This document shows positions 51,701 to 60,513 of a stretch of 64,000 nucleotides of DNA, in pieces (positions within the stretch are counted from its first letter, which is position 1; the number at the start of each line of letters is the position of its first letter). Position numbers and translations under genes: made by a program. Where the stretch lies: contig CP001769.1 of NCBI GenBank assembly GCA_000024525.1, forward strand, positions 6,047,001 through 6,111,000, given 5' to 3'. Below the pieces are notes generated by a model. The model was not told the DNA's origin. It saw nothing but the letters and a program-made list of their open reading frames with translations, and searched no databases. Source of the stretch: Spirosoma linguale DSM 74 (GTDB lineage: Bacteria > Bacteroidota > Bacteroidia > Cytophagales > Spirosomataceae).

Positions 51701-51812
51701 CGTCCAGATTGATCGAACAGTCCCATGCACCCTCCAGCGGGTCTGCCACGAATCCGGAGAAACAAACGATCAGTACCAGCAATACAAAACGGCTTACTGT
51801 ATTTCGGGTCAT
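48780..51812 (-). CDS. DUF6797-type haem-binding dehydrogenase, reordered domains
   Basis: 1010 residues from ATG 51812 with a signal peptide (about 1-22). An N-terminal beta domain (about 24-100: LEGAWDCSINLDGKLVGTLKVSR) is followed by a cytochrome c with CINCH at 170-174, then a DUF6797-like module (about 270-560: GGVSAGKAWMMFDHDVMRVAGGW) and a propeller (about 600-900: FQPLGIKVLNEKIYVTCRDQLVLLRD). In the other two dehydrogenases the cytochrome is at the C-terminus; here it precedes the propeller. Adjacent GH92 and GH95 genes suggest the substrate is a released sugar or glycan. Confidence 0.85.
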   Translation of the reverse strand: MTRNTVSRFVLLVLIVCFSGFVADPLEGAWDCSINLDGKLVGTLKVSRVNASYTGVFFSFERGEIPVHHVMVDGNKLSGDFTLRKEVYQLVAEATGNTLTGSVVSGAKRFTLLANRITEPAQAYVPPRVSYILADKELNGFEQDIDHAGLIERFDREGYTRGERIYNAVCINCHGNPESEGSIPMSHKFWKQPFKAGYDPFSMYQTITKGYGSMPPQMTLSPQEKYDVISYIRENFVKESNSSQYLRVTPGYLASLPKGTSRGPAVKPYHPWSDMDYGSFFINTYELADSATGPKRFHSPGRPPYADEDYRKNNFAYKGIAVRVDTGAGGVSAGKAWMMFDHDVMRVAGGWTGRGFIDWEGILLNDNHETYPRTIGQLHFETPVGPGWANPVTGSFNDPRFTARDGRQFGPLPKTWANYKGLYHHGNTVIIAYTVGQAAILEKLGMETVEGQPVFTRTLTINPGQQLLKTRVARVGTNVAVVGKGASLTEENGYVVLQITASAKTTIKLLMARPGSKSLTALAARSPTPESLEKYTKGGKAHYPQTLYTTITRGKDDGLFAVDQLSPPYDNPWKSRMKLSGIDFMKNPNVAVLCTTDGDVWRVTGLTDASGRLGWKRIASGLFQPLGIKVLNEKIYVTCRDQLVLLRDLNGDGETDFYESFNHDHQVTDHFHEFAMGLQADKEGNLYYAKSGRHAREALIPQHGTLLKVSKDGATTQIMATGFRAANGVCINPDGSFIVTDQQGYWNPMNRVNWIEGKGRFYGNMWGYNPPNDSTKAAMEQPLVWIDMEFDRSPSELLWVDSKKWGPLNGSLLSFSYGYGKIQLVLPEDVNGQKQGGVIDLPGVKFRTGIMRGRFNPADGQLYACGMSAWGTSQTIKGGDFYRLRYTGKSLPLPTRLSAETDGVTLTFARELAENSTRNPASFVVKSWDIRRSRKYGSDRYNIQTLTVADVKLSRDKRTVKLLLPGIKPVDVMTIAYTVADTKGQTFTGTVQNTIHALRKASNQVFTAVR

Positions 51813-51826
51813 GAGAAAGGAATTGG

Positions 51827-54220
51827 TTAGCGTTTTGCAGCCTCCGACGACATCGAGACCGGTGCCTGCTCGGGTTTGTTGCCCCACGATTTATTCGGTT
51901 GAGCACCCATTTGAAGCGTCAGCGTGCCGCCGTTGACCACCGTTTCGTGCAGCATCCAGGGACGGTCGAGGGGTTTACCATTCAATTGCGCCGATTGGAT
52001 GTACAGGTTCGCTGCCGAGTTGTTCTTCGCGTCGATCACGAACTGTTTTCCTTTGTAATATTTCGGATTGAGTTTGATTGTGATCCTGTCGAAAATCGGG
52101 CTGCTGATTTCGTAGAACGGCTCGGGCGTAGTGCCGCCATTGGTCGAGAAGAGGCCCGTTTTGAGCAGTACCGACAAGCTTCCCATAAGTCCCTGATCTT
52201 CGTCGCCACTGTAGCCGTAATCGGGCGAGAGGCCGCTGTATACTTTTTCGATCACCTGCCGCGTCCAGTATTGCGTCAGCCAGGGTGCGCCCGCGTAGTT
52301 GAAGAGGTGGGCCGTTTGAATACTGGGCTGATTGCCGTAGTTGAGAAATACCCGGCGCAGCTCTTCGAGGGTTTCATTATCGTGCGATTTGCCCGACACA
52401 TAATCATGCTTCTGCGCCTTCTCGAAAGAACTATTCAGTTTGGCCGTAAATTTCTCGCGACCGCCCATGAGGGTAATTAGCCCCTGCACATCATGCGGCA
52501 CAAACCAGGTGTACTGGGCCGCGTTGCCCTCTTCCCAACCGTTGTCGTAGCGCAGAATATCCACCGGCTCGGCCCATTTGCCGTCCAGCGTGCGATTCCA
52601 CATCCAGCCCAAGTCAGGATTCCAGACGTTTTTGTAGTTCTGCGCCCGCTTCATAAACAGGTTATAATCGTCGGTTTTGCCGAGCGATTTAGCCATCTGC
52701 GCCAGCGTGTAATCCTGGTAGGCGTATTCCAGCGTTTGGGTCGAACCGTCCTGATGAAAGCCGTAACGGGTTTTACTCAATGGGTGCGGCACGTAACCCC
52801 GTTCCATATAGTATTCGATACCCCCACCCTTAAACGTGTTGTGTTCATACCCCGCCTTGCTCATCATACCGCCGGGAAAATGGTTCTTGCGCAGGCCCTC
52901 ATAGGCTTTTTCGGTGTCGAAGCCCCGGATGCCCTTCAGGTAGGCACTCACAATGAAAGGCGTGGTCGAGGCACCGGTCATCACGTAGGTGTAGTTGCCC
53001 CCCGCCGGTCCACGGGGAATGAGCCCGCCATCCTGATACATCATCACCATCGAGTTGACAAACGATTCGGTGACCTCCGGGTACACCAGATGCCAAAGCG
53101 TGTTGATGGTCCACTGGGCACCCCAGAACGAGTCGGAGTTGTGGTGATTAAATTTGGGCTTGCCGTTGGCATCCAGCGGAATCTGTTTGATGCGCCGTTC
53201 GGGGCCGGTCATGTCGCTGTACTTTCCGTTGACGTCGGAGATGATGCGTCGGCCCTGTAGCGCGTGCCAGAGGTCGGTGTAGAAGCGGCTCCGGGTGGTA
53301 TCGCTGCCGCCCTGCACATCGATTCGGCTCAGCCAGTTGTTCCAGTCGGAGCGGCTATCCTGAACGGTTTTTTCGAAATCCCAGTGCGACAGTTCGGTCT
53401 TGAGGTTGATACGGGCCTGTTCTTCGCTGACGTACGAAATGGCCACTTTCATCTTCCGTACCTCACCCGCTTTAGTTTTGAAGCTCAGGTACGCTCCCAC
53501 ACGTTCACCTTCGATGACGCCACTGATCGTTTCCAGCTTTCCGTTCCGCCAGCCCCTGAACGAGTCGAACGGTTTGTCGAAAACAGCGACGAAATAAACG
53601 GGCAGCACTTTTGGCCGACGAATGGTGGGGGCCATGATCGCGTAGCCTTCAATTTCCTGATTGCTGACCTTTTTTACGTAGCCTTTCTGGGTATCAGACG
53701 GCCCCAGGAAGGTGGAAAAATCGAACAGAATATGACTTTGGGCTGAAGCTGGGTACGTGTATTTGTGAAAGCCAACGCGCGTGGTCGACGTCAGTTCGGC
53801 AATGATGTTGTAAGCATCGAGCACTACTTTATGGTAACCCGCTTTTACGATTTCTTTCTGATGCGAAAACCGAGATCCGTACTGCTCGGCCCCCAAATGC
53901 CCTTTAAACTCGCCCGTTGTGGGCATCACCGGCACGCCAGACAGTTGCCAGCCGTGGATATGGCTAAAGCACTTGATACTGTCCTGATGATACCGGTAGC
54001 CAGCGCCCCAGTCAGCATTGATGCCGTTATCGGGGCTCAGGTTCACCATGCCGAAGGGTCGTGAAGCCGAGTTAAAAAAGAACCAGCGCGAATTGGCCGC
54101 ATCAACCAGCGGATTGACGAGGTCGACGGGTTGCTTTTGGGCTTCTGCAACCTGTATTGATACCAGACTGATGGCAATGCCAGCCAGTACTAAAAGACGA
54201 TGCATTGTTGATTTATTCAT
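51827..54220 (-). CDS. GH92 family alpha-1,2-mannosidase-like glycoside hydrolase
   Basis: 797 residues with a signal peptide (about 1-26). GH92 features: VDLVNPLVDAANSRWFFFNSASRPFGMVNLSPDNG near the N-terminus, HIHGWQLSG, and the C-terminal catalytic (alpha/alpha)6 barrel with NDETLEELRRVFLNYGNQPS, GYSGDEDQGLMG (conserved acidic motif) and ISSPIFDRITIKLN. Family enzymes hydrolyse alpha-mannosides in a calcium-dependent way and often act on N-glycans. The stop is 15 bases before the DUF6797 gene start, so the two are probably cotranscribed. Met6 is an alternative start. Confidence 0.92.
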   Translation of the reverse strand: MNKSTMHRLLVLAGIAISLVSIQVAEAQKQPVDLVNPLVDAANSRWFFFNSASRPFGMVNLSPDNGINADWGAGYRYHQDSIKCFSHIHGWQLSGVPVMPTTGEFKGHLGAEQYGSRFSHQKEIVKAGYHKVVLDAYNIIAELTSTTRVGFHKYTYPASAQSHILFDFSTFLGPSDTQKGYVKKVSNQEIEGYAIMAPTIRRPKVLPVYFVAVFDKPFDSFRGWRNGKLETISGVIEGERVGAYLSFKTKAGEVRKMKVAISYVSEEQARINLKTELSHWDFEKTVQDSRSDWNNWLSRIDVQGGSDTTRSRFYTDLWHALQGRRIISDVNGKYSDMTGPERRIKQIPLDANGKPKFNHHNSDSFWGAQWTINTLWHLVYPEVTESFVNSMVMMYQDGGLIPRGPAGGNYTYVMTGASTTPFIVSAYLKGIRGFDTEKAYEGLRKNHFPGGMMSKAGYEHNTFKGGGIEYYMERGYVPHPLSKTRYGFHQDGSTQTLEYAYQDYTLAQMAKSLGKTDDYNLFMKRAQNYKNVWNPDLGWMWNRTLDGKWAEPVDILRYDNGWEEGNAAQYTWFVPHDVQGLITLMGGREKFTAKLNSSFEKAQKHDYVSGKSHDNETLEELRRVFLNYGNQPSIQTAHLFNYAGAPWLTQYWTRQVIEKVYSGLSPDYGYSGDEDQGLMGSLSVLLKTGLFSTNGGTTPEPFYEISSPIFDRITIKLNPKYYKGKQFVIDAKNNSAANLYIQSAQLNGKPLDRPWMLHETVVNGGTLTLQMGAQPNKSWGNKPEQAPVSMSSEAAKR

Positions 54221-54271
54221 GTTCTCATTTCCAGAATTGCGTACAATAGGTGTATCTACCCCACGGCAGCG

Positions 54272-56866
54272 CTATCGAATTTCATAAACTCCTCCCTTTT
54301 CCGTCTTAACATCAATTGTAAATCCTTTTACCACAGGCATCTCTCCTAGCTTCATCTGGTCTTTGATAATGGGTTTACCCGCGTCGACAAAGCTAAAAAG
54401 CGGATTTGGGTTTACCGGGGCCGATGCGGTGGCAACGGCGGGTTGCATCGCCATCCGGTCATTCGTTCGGATACGAAGGCTCCCGCCCAATTTTGAATGA
54501 ACTACGGCTTTAGTCAGCTTCCCCGCTTTCCATTCCAGGTCAATTTCGTAACCGCCACGCGCTTTCAGCCCTTTCACATGCCCCGTATGCCAGGCTTGCG
54601 GCAAGGCGGGAAGCAGGTGAACTTCGCCCGCGTGGCTTTGCACCAGCATCTCGGCAATGCCCGCCGTGGCTCCAAAATTTCCGTCGATCTGAAACGGCGG
54701 ATGGGCACAAAACAGGTTGGGATAGGTGCCGCCCCCCTGCATACTGGTCGAGTTGGTTCTGACCAGCTTAAAGAGATTCGTAATGAGCTTCAGGGCGTGG
54801 TCACCGTCCAGCAAGCGAGCCCAGACGTTCACTTTCCAGCCCATCGACCAGCCCGTAGCGCCATCGCCCCGACGCTCCATCACGCGACGGGCGGCAGCGG
54901 CCAACTCCGGCGTCGACTGGAGGCTGATCTGGTTGCTGGGGTGCATGGCGTATAGGTGGGAGAAATGGCGGTGCTGCACATCGGCATCGTCAAAATCGGT
55001 TTGCCACTCCTGCAACTGACCGTATTTACCAATCTGGTAGGGCAGCAACTGCGATAAGTTCTGCTTGACTCCGGCAGTAAAATCGTCGGTAATACCCAAC
55101 GTTTTACAAGCTTCCAGATAGCGCGAAAACGACTCCCGGACGATGGCCATATCCATCGTTGGACCGGGACTGAACGTGGCCTGTTTCTTATCGTCGTACA
55201 GGAAATTCTGCTCGGGTGAGTGGCCCACCGGTGTTACCAGATAACCCTGTTCGTTTTTCACCAGCCAGCCCTGATAGAACTGAACGGCCCCTTTCAGCAA
55301 CGGAAAGACCTCTTTTTTGAGAAAGATCGGATCGCCACTGAACAGGTATCTTTCCCAGAAATGACTCGTCAGCCACCCGGCCGCCATGGGCCAGAACGAA
55401 CAGTTGCATAGATCGACGGGTTCGGCATGACGCCAGATGTCCATGTTGTGGTGGGCCACCCAGCCGTCGTTGCCATACATGCTCCGGGCGGTTTCGTGCC
55501 CATTGATGGCCAGCTCCTTAACAGCCTTAAAAAAAGGCTCCTGACATTCCGACAGGTTGGTGAGTTCGGCGGGCCAGTAATTCATCTGGGCGTTGATGTT
55601 AATGGTGTAGCCACCATTCCAGGGCGGCACCATCAGGTCGTTCCACATGCCCTGCAAGTTGAGCGGCTGACCACCCGGCCTCGACCCGGCAATCATCAGA
55701 TAACGCCCGTACTGAAAATACAGGGCTGCAAACGACGGGTCGAGGCCGTTCGAGAAAAGCTCCACACGCTGGTCGGTGGGGCGTTGCGATTGCTCGGTTT
55801 CGGCCGCTAACTGAATGTCGACCCGGTCGAATAGTTTTTTGTAATCGGCGAGGTGTGTTTGGTATAAGGCCGCGTAGGATTTTTTCTCAATGGCTTTAAA
55901 CCGCTGATCGAGAATCGGTTTAGGATCGACCCCTTCGTAGGCCGGACTTTTATCGAACCCGTTGTAACTGGTAGCAGCCGACAGCACAAACACCACTTCC
56001 GACGCATCCTGAACGGTCAGCGCGTTGTTGTCCTGCCTGATACGGCCACCCGTATGCTGCACTTTCACCCGCGTTTCGAACGCCATGCCCAAGCCGTTAA
56101 TCTGCCGGTCGTACAGCATGTTGTCAATGCCCGGCTTACGCTGGCCGTTCTTCTCATAAACTTCGGGGTATTTATATTGATCGCCCGCTTTCTCGATCTG
56201 CTCAAACGTACGTCTCAGCCCAAAACCGGGCACTTTGCCCCGCATCGTCAGTGTATTTCCCTGGGCCGCATAGCGTGCGGTCGATTCATGGGGTGTCGAC
56301 AGATGAAAGGTACAATTGATTTTACCGGGGCCATTGGCTGTCAGTTTCACGACGATAACGTGGTCGGGGTAGCTGGCAAAATAGGTTCTGGTGTAGGTTG
56401 TGTTACCCACTTTGTAGCGGGTGGTGGCCGTGGCCGTAGCTATGTCGAACTGGCGTCTGTAGTCCGTAATGGCTTCGTTTTTATGGTCGACGTCGATCCA
56501 GAAATCGCCCATCGGCTGGTAGAGCTGGTGATTCCGGCCTAACCATTCTTTCGCAATCAGCGACTGCGCTTCCTGGTATTGTTTAGCGGCCAGCAACGCG
56601 CTGACCTGCTTGAAATCTTTGCGGACATTGATCGCCTTGAACGTGCTGGCCGGGTCGCCGGAGTACAGAGTGCCTTCATTGAGTTGCAGATGCTCTTTTG
56701 CGGGATCGCCGAAAACCATAGCCCCCATGTAGCCATTACCCAGTGGCAGCGCTTCCGACCAGACAGTCGCCGGTTTGTTATACCACAACGTCAAAGAGGG
56801 GCTCTGTCCATAGGAGTGAACAGCGGGAATTAACAGAAGAAATAGTAAACGACTCAGTCGACTCAT
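54272..56866 (-). CDS. GH95 family alpha-L-fucosidase/galactosidase-like protein
   Basis: 864 residues with a signal peptide (about 1-20). GH95 features: LTLWYNKPATVWSEALPLGNGYMGAMVFG at 25-53 (N-terminal beta domain), RQFDIATATATTRYKVGNTTYTRTYFASYPDHVIVV, QGMWNDLMVPPWNGGYTININ, and NPDMQH-like HRHFSHLYAMHPSNQI in the barrel. The family contains alpha-1,2-L-fucosidases and alpha-L-galactosidases, which use an Asn/Asp-assisted inverting mechanism. It is the next gene upstream of GH92 (51 bases). A fucose-rich plant or algal glycan is the most likely natural substrate. Confidence 0.92.
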   Translation of the reverse strand: MSRLSRLLFLLLIPAVHSYGQSPSLTLWYNKPATVWSEALPLGNGYMGAMVFGDPAKEHLQLNEGTLYSGDPASTFKAINVRKDFKQVSALLAAKQYQEAQSLIAKEWLGRNHQLYQPMGDFWIDVDHKNEAITDYRRQFDIATATATTRYKVGNTTYTRTYFASYPDHVIVVKLTANGPGKINCTFHLSTPHESTARYAAQGNTLTMRGKVPGFGLRRTFEQIEKAGDQYKYPEVYEKNGQRKPGIDNMLYDRQINGLGMAFETRVKVQHTGGRIRQDNNALTVQDASEVVFVLSAATSYNGFDKSPAYEGVDPKPILDQRFKAIEKKSYAALYQTHLADYKKLFDRVDIQLAAETEQSQRPTDQRVELFSNGLDPSFAALYFQYGRYLMIAGSRPGGQPLNLQGMWNDLMVPPWNGGYTININAQMNYWPAELTNLSECQEPFFKAVKELAINGHETARSMYGNDGWVAHHNMDIWRHAEPVDLCNCSFWPMAAGWLTSHFWERYLFSGDPIFLKKEVFPLLKGAVQFYQGWLVKNEQGYLVTPVGHSPEQNFLYDDKKQATFSPGPTMDMAIVRESFSRYLEACKTLGITDDFTAGVKQNLSQLLPYQIGKYGQLQEWQTDFDDADVQHRHFSHLYAMHPSNQISLQSTPELAAAARRVMERRGDGATGWSMGWKVNVWARLLDGDHALKLITNLFKLVRTNSTSMQGGGTYPNLFCAHPPFQIDGNFGATAGIAEMLVQSHAGEVHLLPALPQAWHTGHVKGLKARGGYEIDLEWKAGKLTKAVVHSKLGGSLRIRTNDRMAMQPAVATASAPVNPNPLFSFVDAGKPIIKDQMKLGEMPVVKGFTIDVKTEKGGVYEIR

Positions 56867-56903
56867 GGTAGTAGGGCAACATTAACTACTTGTATAACTC
56901 AAG

Positions 56904-57084
56904 CTACCCCACCCCAACCCCTCCCCTAAAAAAGGGGAGGGGCTAGAGAATGAGTGACTTTCCTATTGTTGATATTAGTTGGTCACGAACAAACGACCAC
57001 TGTTCGTAAAAAAGTTGGTCGTTTTAGCCCCTTTCCTTTTCTCAAGGGAATAGCCGCGACGGCGTACCGTTTGGGGTGGGGTAG
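56904..57084. repeat. Composite hairpin repeat between the toroid-enzyme and GH95 genes
   Basis: An inner hairpin CCCCTCCCCT/AGGGGAGGGG (56918-56942) lies inside outer arms CTACCCCACCCCAA (56904-56917) and its exact complement (57071-57084). The repeat may separate the two genes' transcripts. The rest of 56867-57099 contains no gene. Confidence 0.75.
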
Positions 57085-57099
57085 TTTACAACAGAATTC

Positions 57100-58806
57100 T
57101 TACCCCAAAAACAGACTGTGCTTAAACGGTGTGTAGCCGGTCAGATAAACCGTTGGCGCGTCCATTGACGGAACAGCACCCCGCAGTTGCACGCCTTTGT
57201 GCTGTACTCTCCCCGGCCCAAACCGGATGGTATCCGTTCCAACGGCATACGTACCCGCTTCGTCAGATAAAAGAAAGGCGTTGTCTTTTTTAGGGTGTTT
57301 GGTAACGCCCCCCAGCGTACCGCCCGGCCGGAAAATCAGCTCCAGCGCCACCGGAACATTGTCCGTGCCCGACAACTCGACATCGACGCGGAGCCCGTTA
57401 TTAACTTCAGTTACCGTAACGGTGGAATCAAGTTTCTGGATTTCACTTTGAGGCCGGTCGGTTCTGGACATTTTGTCCCAGTCGCCATTGGCGTCAATTT
57501 TATCGGTCGCTATGGGTTGATAGTATGGCCCTTCCAGCGACTGGCGCATTACCCAGGCATTGCCCTGCTGTTCAATTTTAGTAGGTTGAAATTGTCCTTT
57601 CCCGAAGAACGACGCAGCTACCCGCATGCCCTGCAAAACGGCATTTCCTTTATGAAAGGTGAGCCAGGCCGCATTATTCGACAGCAGCGTAGCATCCCAC
57701 CCTTCCCGCCGAATGCGCACCACGCCCGAATACGGAAATGCTTTGGCATAACTGGTCGGCAGCGGTTTACTGGCAGGCAGCTCATTCCAAAGCGTAGGAT
57801 CTTCCAGAAAATAATCGAGATAACCGGCCAGTTGCTCCTTCGGGCAGGTCTTTTCAATCAACCGACACATGGCCGCCATCTCGCCATTTTTATCGAGCAA
57901 CGCCATGTATCGGTAGCAATAGTAGTACCGCGACATATTGCCGATAGTCCCTTTATCCTGCCGGTTGGAGCCCTCCGTCACCACCTCGCCGTTGGGATGT
58001 ACGTAGTACAACGTCATCATCAGATTTCGGCGAACGGGCTCGAACAACTCAGGCTTTTTCAAGCCTCGGGCCATGATAATCAGCGACCGGTCGACAATGG
58101 GCGAATAGCTGTTGGTACTCTTTTCGTTAAACTGCCCGTCGGGGTCGATGTCGATATGTTCTGCCAGCCATTGGTCGATTCGGCCCGTATAACGTGGGTT
58201 TGGGAACAATTCATTTAACTTGGTCAACGCAGCCGACACCACCCAGCGGTGGTTTGGTGTGTGAATGCCTCCCACAATGAGGGCGTCACCAGCCTTGGTC
58301 AGGAATGTCTTTAGCAGTCCCAGGGCGGTGCCGGTACCTTTGGCGTTCGACCCACTCAGAAATTTATAGGCTGGAACGATATTTTCCAGCACAAAGGCGG
58401 TATCGGGTGTCGAGTGGAAATTAGTGTCGAGGTAATCGATAGTACCGTCCGAGTGCTGAAATTTGAGCATGCATCGAGCCGCAGCCTCGATCTCCGCCAG
58501 CAGTTTGGTCGACTGATAATAGCTTGATTCGGGCGTTGCGAACAGCATACCGGCTTTCATCAGAAACCCGCTTGTAGATTGCGGGTTCGGCATGTCAGTT
58601 TCATTTAGGTAGCCTCCGGCATACGGGCTGTTTGCATCCGTTACCTTTATAAGCCCGTAGTTAGGCAGTTGTCGGTCGTTGATAGCAATCCAGTCGAGCA
58701 GCCAGGCCGGTTTGCGGACTGTGTTGGTGTAAACGTCGGCAAATCCGGTTAGTGGTAAAAGACTGAGGGACGTTGCACCAATCGAAATAAAATTCCGTCT
58801 GTCCAT
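57100..58806 (-). CDS. Alpha/alpha-toroid enzyme, polysaccharide lyase/hydrolase-like, Tat-type signal
   Basis: 568 residues from ATG 58806. It starts MDRRNFISIGATSLSLLPL (twin-arginine-like signal). The body has helical toroid-like repeats (about 40-360: AAARCMLKFQHSDGTIDYLDTNFHS, PNHRWVVSAALTKLNELFP) followed by a beta-sandwich (about 380-568: PYSGVVRIRREGWDATLLSNNAAWLTFHKGN). The layout recalls heparinase II/III-type or PL8-type enzymes, but catalytic residues cannot be assigned. It is the 5'-most gene of the island. A region of 267 bases upstream (58807-59073) shows no gene or clear promoter. Confidence 0.75.
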   Translation of the reverse strand: MDRRNFISIGATSLSLLPLTGFADVYTNTVRKPAWLLDWIAINDRQLPNYGLIKVTDANSPYAGGYLNETDMPNPQSTSGFLMKAGMLFATPESSYYQSTKLLAEIEAAARCMLKFQHSDGTIDYLDTNFHSTPDTAFVLENIVPAYKFLSGSNAKGTGTALGLLKTFLTKAGDALIVGGIHTPNHRWVVSAALTKLNELFPNPRYTGRIDQWLAEHIDIDPDGQFNEKSTNSYSPIVDRSLIIMARGLKKPELFEPVRRNLMMTLYYVHPNGEVVTEGSNRQDKGTIGNMSRYYYCYRYMALLDKNGEMAAMCRLIEKTCPKEQLAGYLDYFLEDPTLWNELPASKPLPTSYAKAFPYSGVVRIRREGWDATLLSNNAAWLTFHKGNAVLQGMRVAASFFGKGQFQPTKIEQQGNAWVMRQSLEGPYYQPIATDKIDANGDWDKMSRTDRPQSEIQKLDSTVTVTEVNNGLRVDVELSGTDNVPVALELIFRPGGTLGGVTKHPKKDNAFLLSDEAGTYAVGTDTIRFGPGRVQHKGVQLRGAVPSMDAPTVYLTGYTPFKHSLFLG

Positions 58807-59073
58807 ATCAAAGCATCTTGTGAATGGCAGTCCTACAACCGAGCAGGGCTTTATAATCCAGTATGTTGTAACCACTAACTATTCCCTCTGCCCAACCGCC
58901 AGCTAACAGATAAGCGGTTCCGGCGAAACAGTAATCATTAGTCGACCCCGACTTATCAAAGAAAGGCCATAAGGATTTCTAACCCTCCCGGTCGCTATCC
59001 GCAGGAAAGAGGGTGCTTAGGAAGACAGGAAACGTATTATCTGGAATTGGCCCGATAGCTGAACGATCCGACC

Positions 59074-59562
59074 TTATAAGTTCAACAGCCGTTTTAGCCG
59101 TTCGTAGAAGCCTGTATTGTGAAAGGTGAAGGTCTTGTGCAAAACGTAATTACTCAGGAAGCTAACTCCCATGCCCGTTGTGTGAGCCACCAGTTTATTA
59201 ACGTTTACCTGCTTGACGGAGAGCGGCATTACAACCGTAAGTATATTGAATTTACTGACTGAGTAGTCGTACAACAGAGAGGACCCATACACGGTAATCA
59301 GGCACGAAACGATGGAAACAAGGGTAAACTTGACAGCCTCCCGGCGGGTTTTTGTAGAGTTCTTTGCGTTGAAGGCAAAGAGCTTCGTTAGAAAGAAGCC
59401 AACGACAAAAGCAATGACATAGCCTGCCAGCAACGCTTGTTCATAACTAAACGTAAACCAATCCTGAAATAAACTTCCGGCAACAAGTTGTAAGGAAGCG
59501 CCTATTGCGGCAACAATAAAATAAGCAAGGATGTCCCTGCGGTTGAAAAGCCCACTCGCCAT
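59074..59562 (-). CDS. GtrA family membrane protein
   Basis: 162 residues with four membrane segments (about 12-32, 38-57, 75-92, 120-142) in the GtrA/DPMS2 layout; the ending FLSNYVLHKTFTFHN is typical of GtrA-like proteins. They help move lipid-linked sugars or regulate cell-wall glycosyltransferases. No glycosyltransferase gene is adjacent, so it stands alone here. It is 267 bases from the toroid-enzyme start and is followed (in reading direction) by that gap. Confidence 0.85.
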   Translation of the reverse strand: MASGLFNRRDILAYFIVAAIGASLQLVAGSLFQDWFTFSYEQALLAGYVIAFVVGFFLTKLFAFNAKNSTKTRREAVKFTLVSIVSCLITVYGSSLLYDYSVSKFNILTVVMPLSVKQVNVNKLVAHTTGMGVSFLSNYVLHKTFTFHNTGFYERLKRLLNL

Positions 59563-59677
59563 AATCCACTAATAAGTGGGCAAAGCTACGCGTCCTTTTC
59601 CTAAATAGCCTAAGTATCCGATTACTTATTTTAGAAATACAAGGTATATTTTCCAGCAAATAATGATACAACAAAAA

Positions 59678-59706
59678 ATCCGGTACCCTTTGCAGGCGTA
59701 CCGGAT
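59678..59706 (-). terminator. Rho-independent terminator of the sdhCAB operon
   Basis: On the - strand ATCCGGTAC pairs with GTACCGGAT around an 11-base loop and is followed by TTTTTTGTTG, 23 bases beyond the sdhB stop. Confidence 0.88.
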
Positions 59707-59729
59707 CAGTTTATTTACAAGCTTATGGC

Positions 59730-60488
59730 TTAACCCTGAACGTTATCCGACGACAGTTTAGCACCAAGGTATTCCCGGTTCATACGGGCAATGTGATCAA
59801 GCGAAATTGACTTCGGACATTCAACCGAGCACGCACCCGTGAACGAGCAGGCACCAAATCCTTCGGCGTCCATCTGCGCTACCATTCGCTCAGCCCTCTC
59901 CTTCTGCTCCGACTGCCCCTGTGGTAAAATAGCCAGTTGAGACACTTTTGCCGAAACGAACAGCATAGCCGACGCATTTTTACAGGCAGCAACGCAGGCA
60001 CCACAACCAATACAGGCAGCGGCATCCATCGCTTCATCGGCAACGGTGCGTGGAATCAGAATTTCATTAGCATCACGCGCCGAACCCGTGTTAACAGAAA
60101 CGTATCCACCCGATTGAATGATCCGGTCGAAAGCCGACCGGTCGACCATCAGGTCTTTAATAACGGGGAATGCCCGAGCGCGCCAGGGTTCAACCACAAT
60201 GGTGTCGCCATCATTGAACGACCGCATGTGCAGCTGGCAGGTGGTTGCGCCGGTTTGTGGACCATGCGCCCGACCGTTAATGTACATGGAGCACATCCCG
60301 CAAATACCCTCGCGGCAGTCGTGGTCGAACGTAACGGGATCTTCGCCTTTCCGGGTTAGCGAGTCGTTCAAAACGTCGAACATCTCCAGAAAAGACATAT
60401 CTTCCGATACATTATCCAGCTGGTAGTCAACCAGTTTACCAGCCGTATTATTATTTTTCTGTCTCCAGACTTTTAGGTTAATTTTCAT
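59730..60488 (-). CDS. sdhB: Succinate dehydrogenase/fumarate reductase iron-sulfur subunit
   Basis: 252 residues. [2Fe-2S] ligands are Cys58, Cys63, Cys66 and Cys84 (CREGICGMC and TTCQLH); the second half carries the [4Fe-4S] and [3Fe-4S] ligands, [11 protein letters not shown] (159-169) and [12 protein letters not shown] (214-225). It carries electrons from SdhA to the membrane quinone site. It is the last gene of sdhCAB, 25 bases after sdhA. The subunit order C-A-B and the single membrane protein are typical of Bacteroidota. Confidence 0.97.
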   Translation of the reverse strand: MKINLKVWRQKNNNTAGKLVDYQLDNVSEDMSFLEMFDVLNDSLTRKGEDPVTFDHDCREGICGMCSMYINGRAHGPQTGATTCQLHMRSFNDGDTIVVEPWRARAFPVIKDLMVDRSAFDRIIQSGGYVSVNTGSARDANEILIPRTVADEAMDAAACIGCGACVAACKNASAMLFVSAKVSQLAILPQGQSEQKERAERMVAQMDAEGFGACSFTGACSVECPKSISLDHIARMNREYLGAKLSSDNVQG

Positions 60489-60513
60489 AATTACAGTCAG
60501 TGGTTACCAACTA

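Noticed and set aside
52493..53260. A 255-codon open frame on the + strand
   Set aside because: It is antisense to the GH92 gene; composition is that of a shadow frame.
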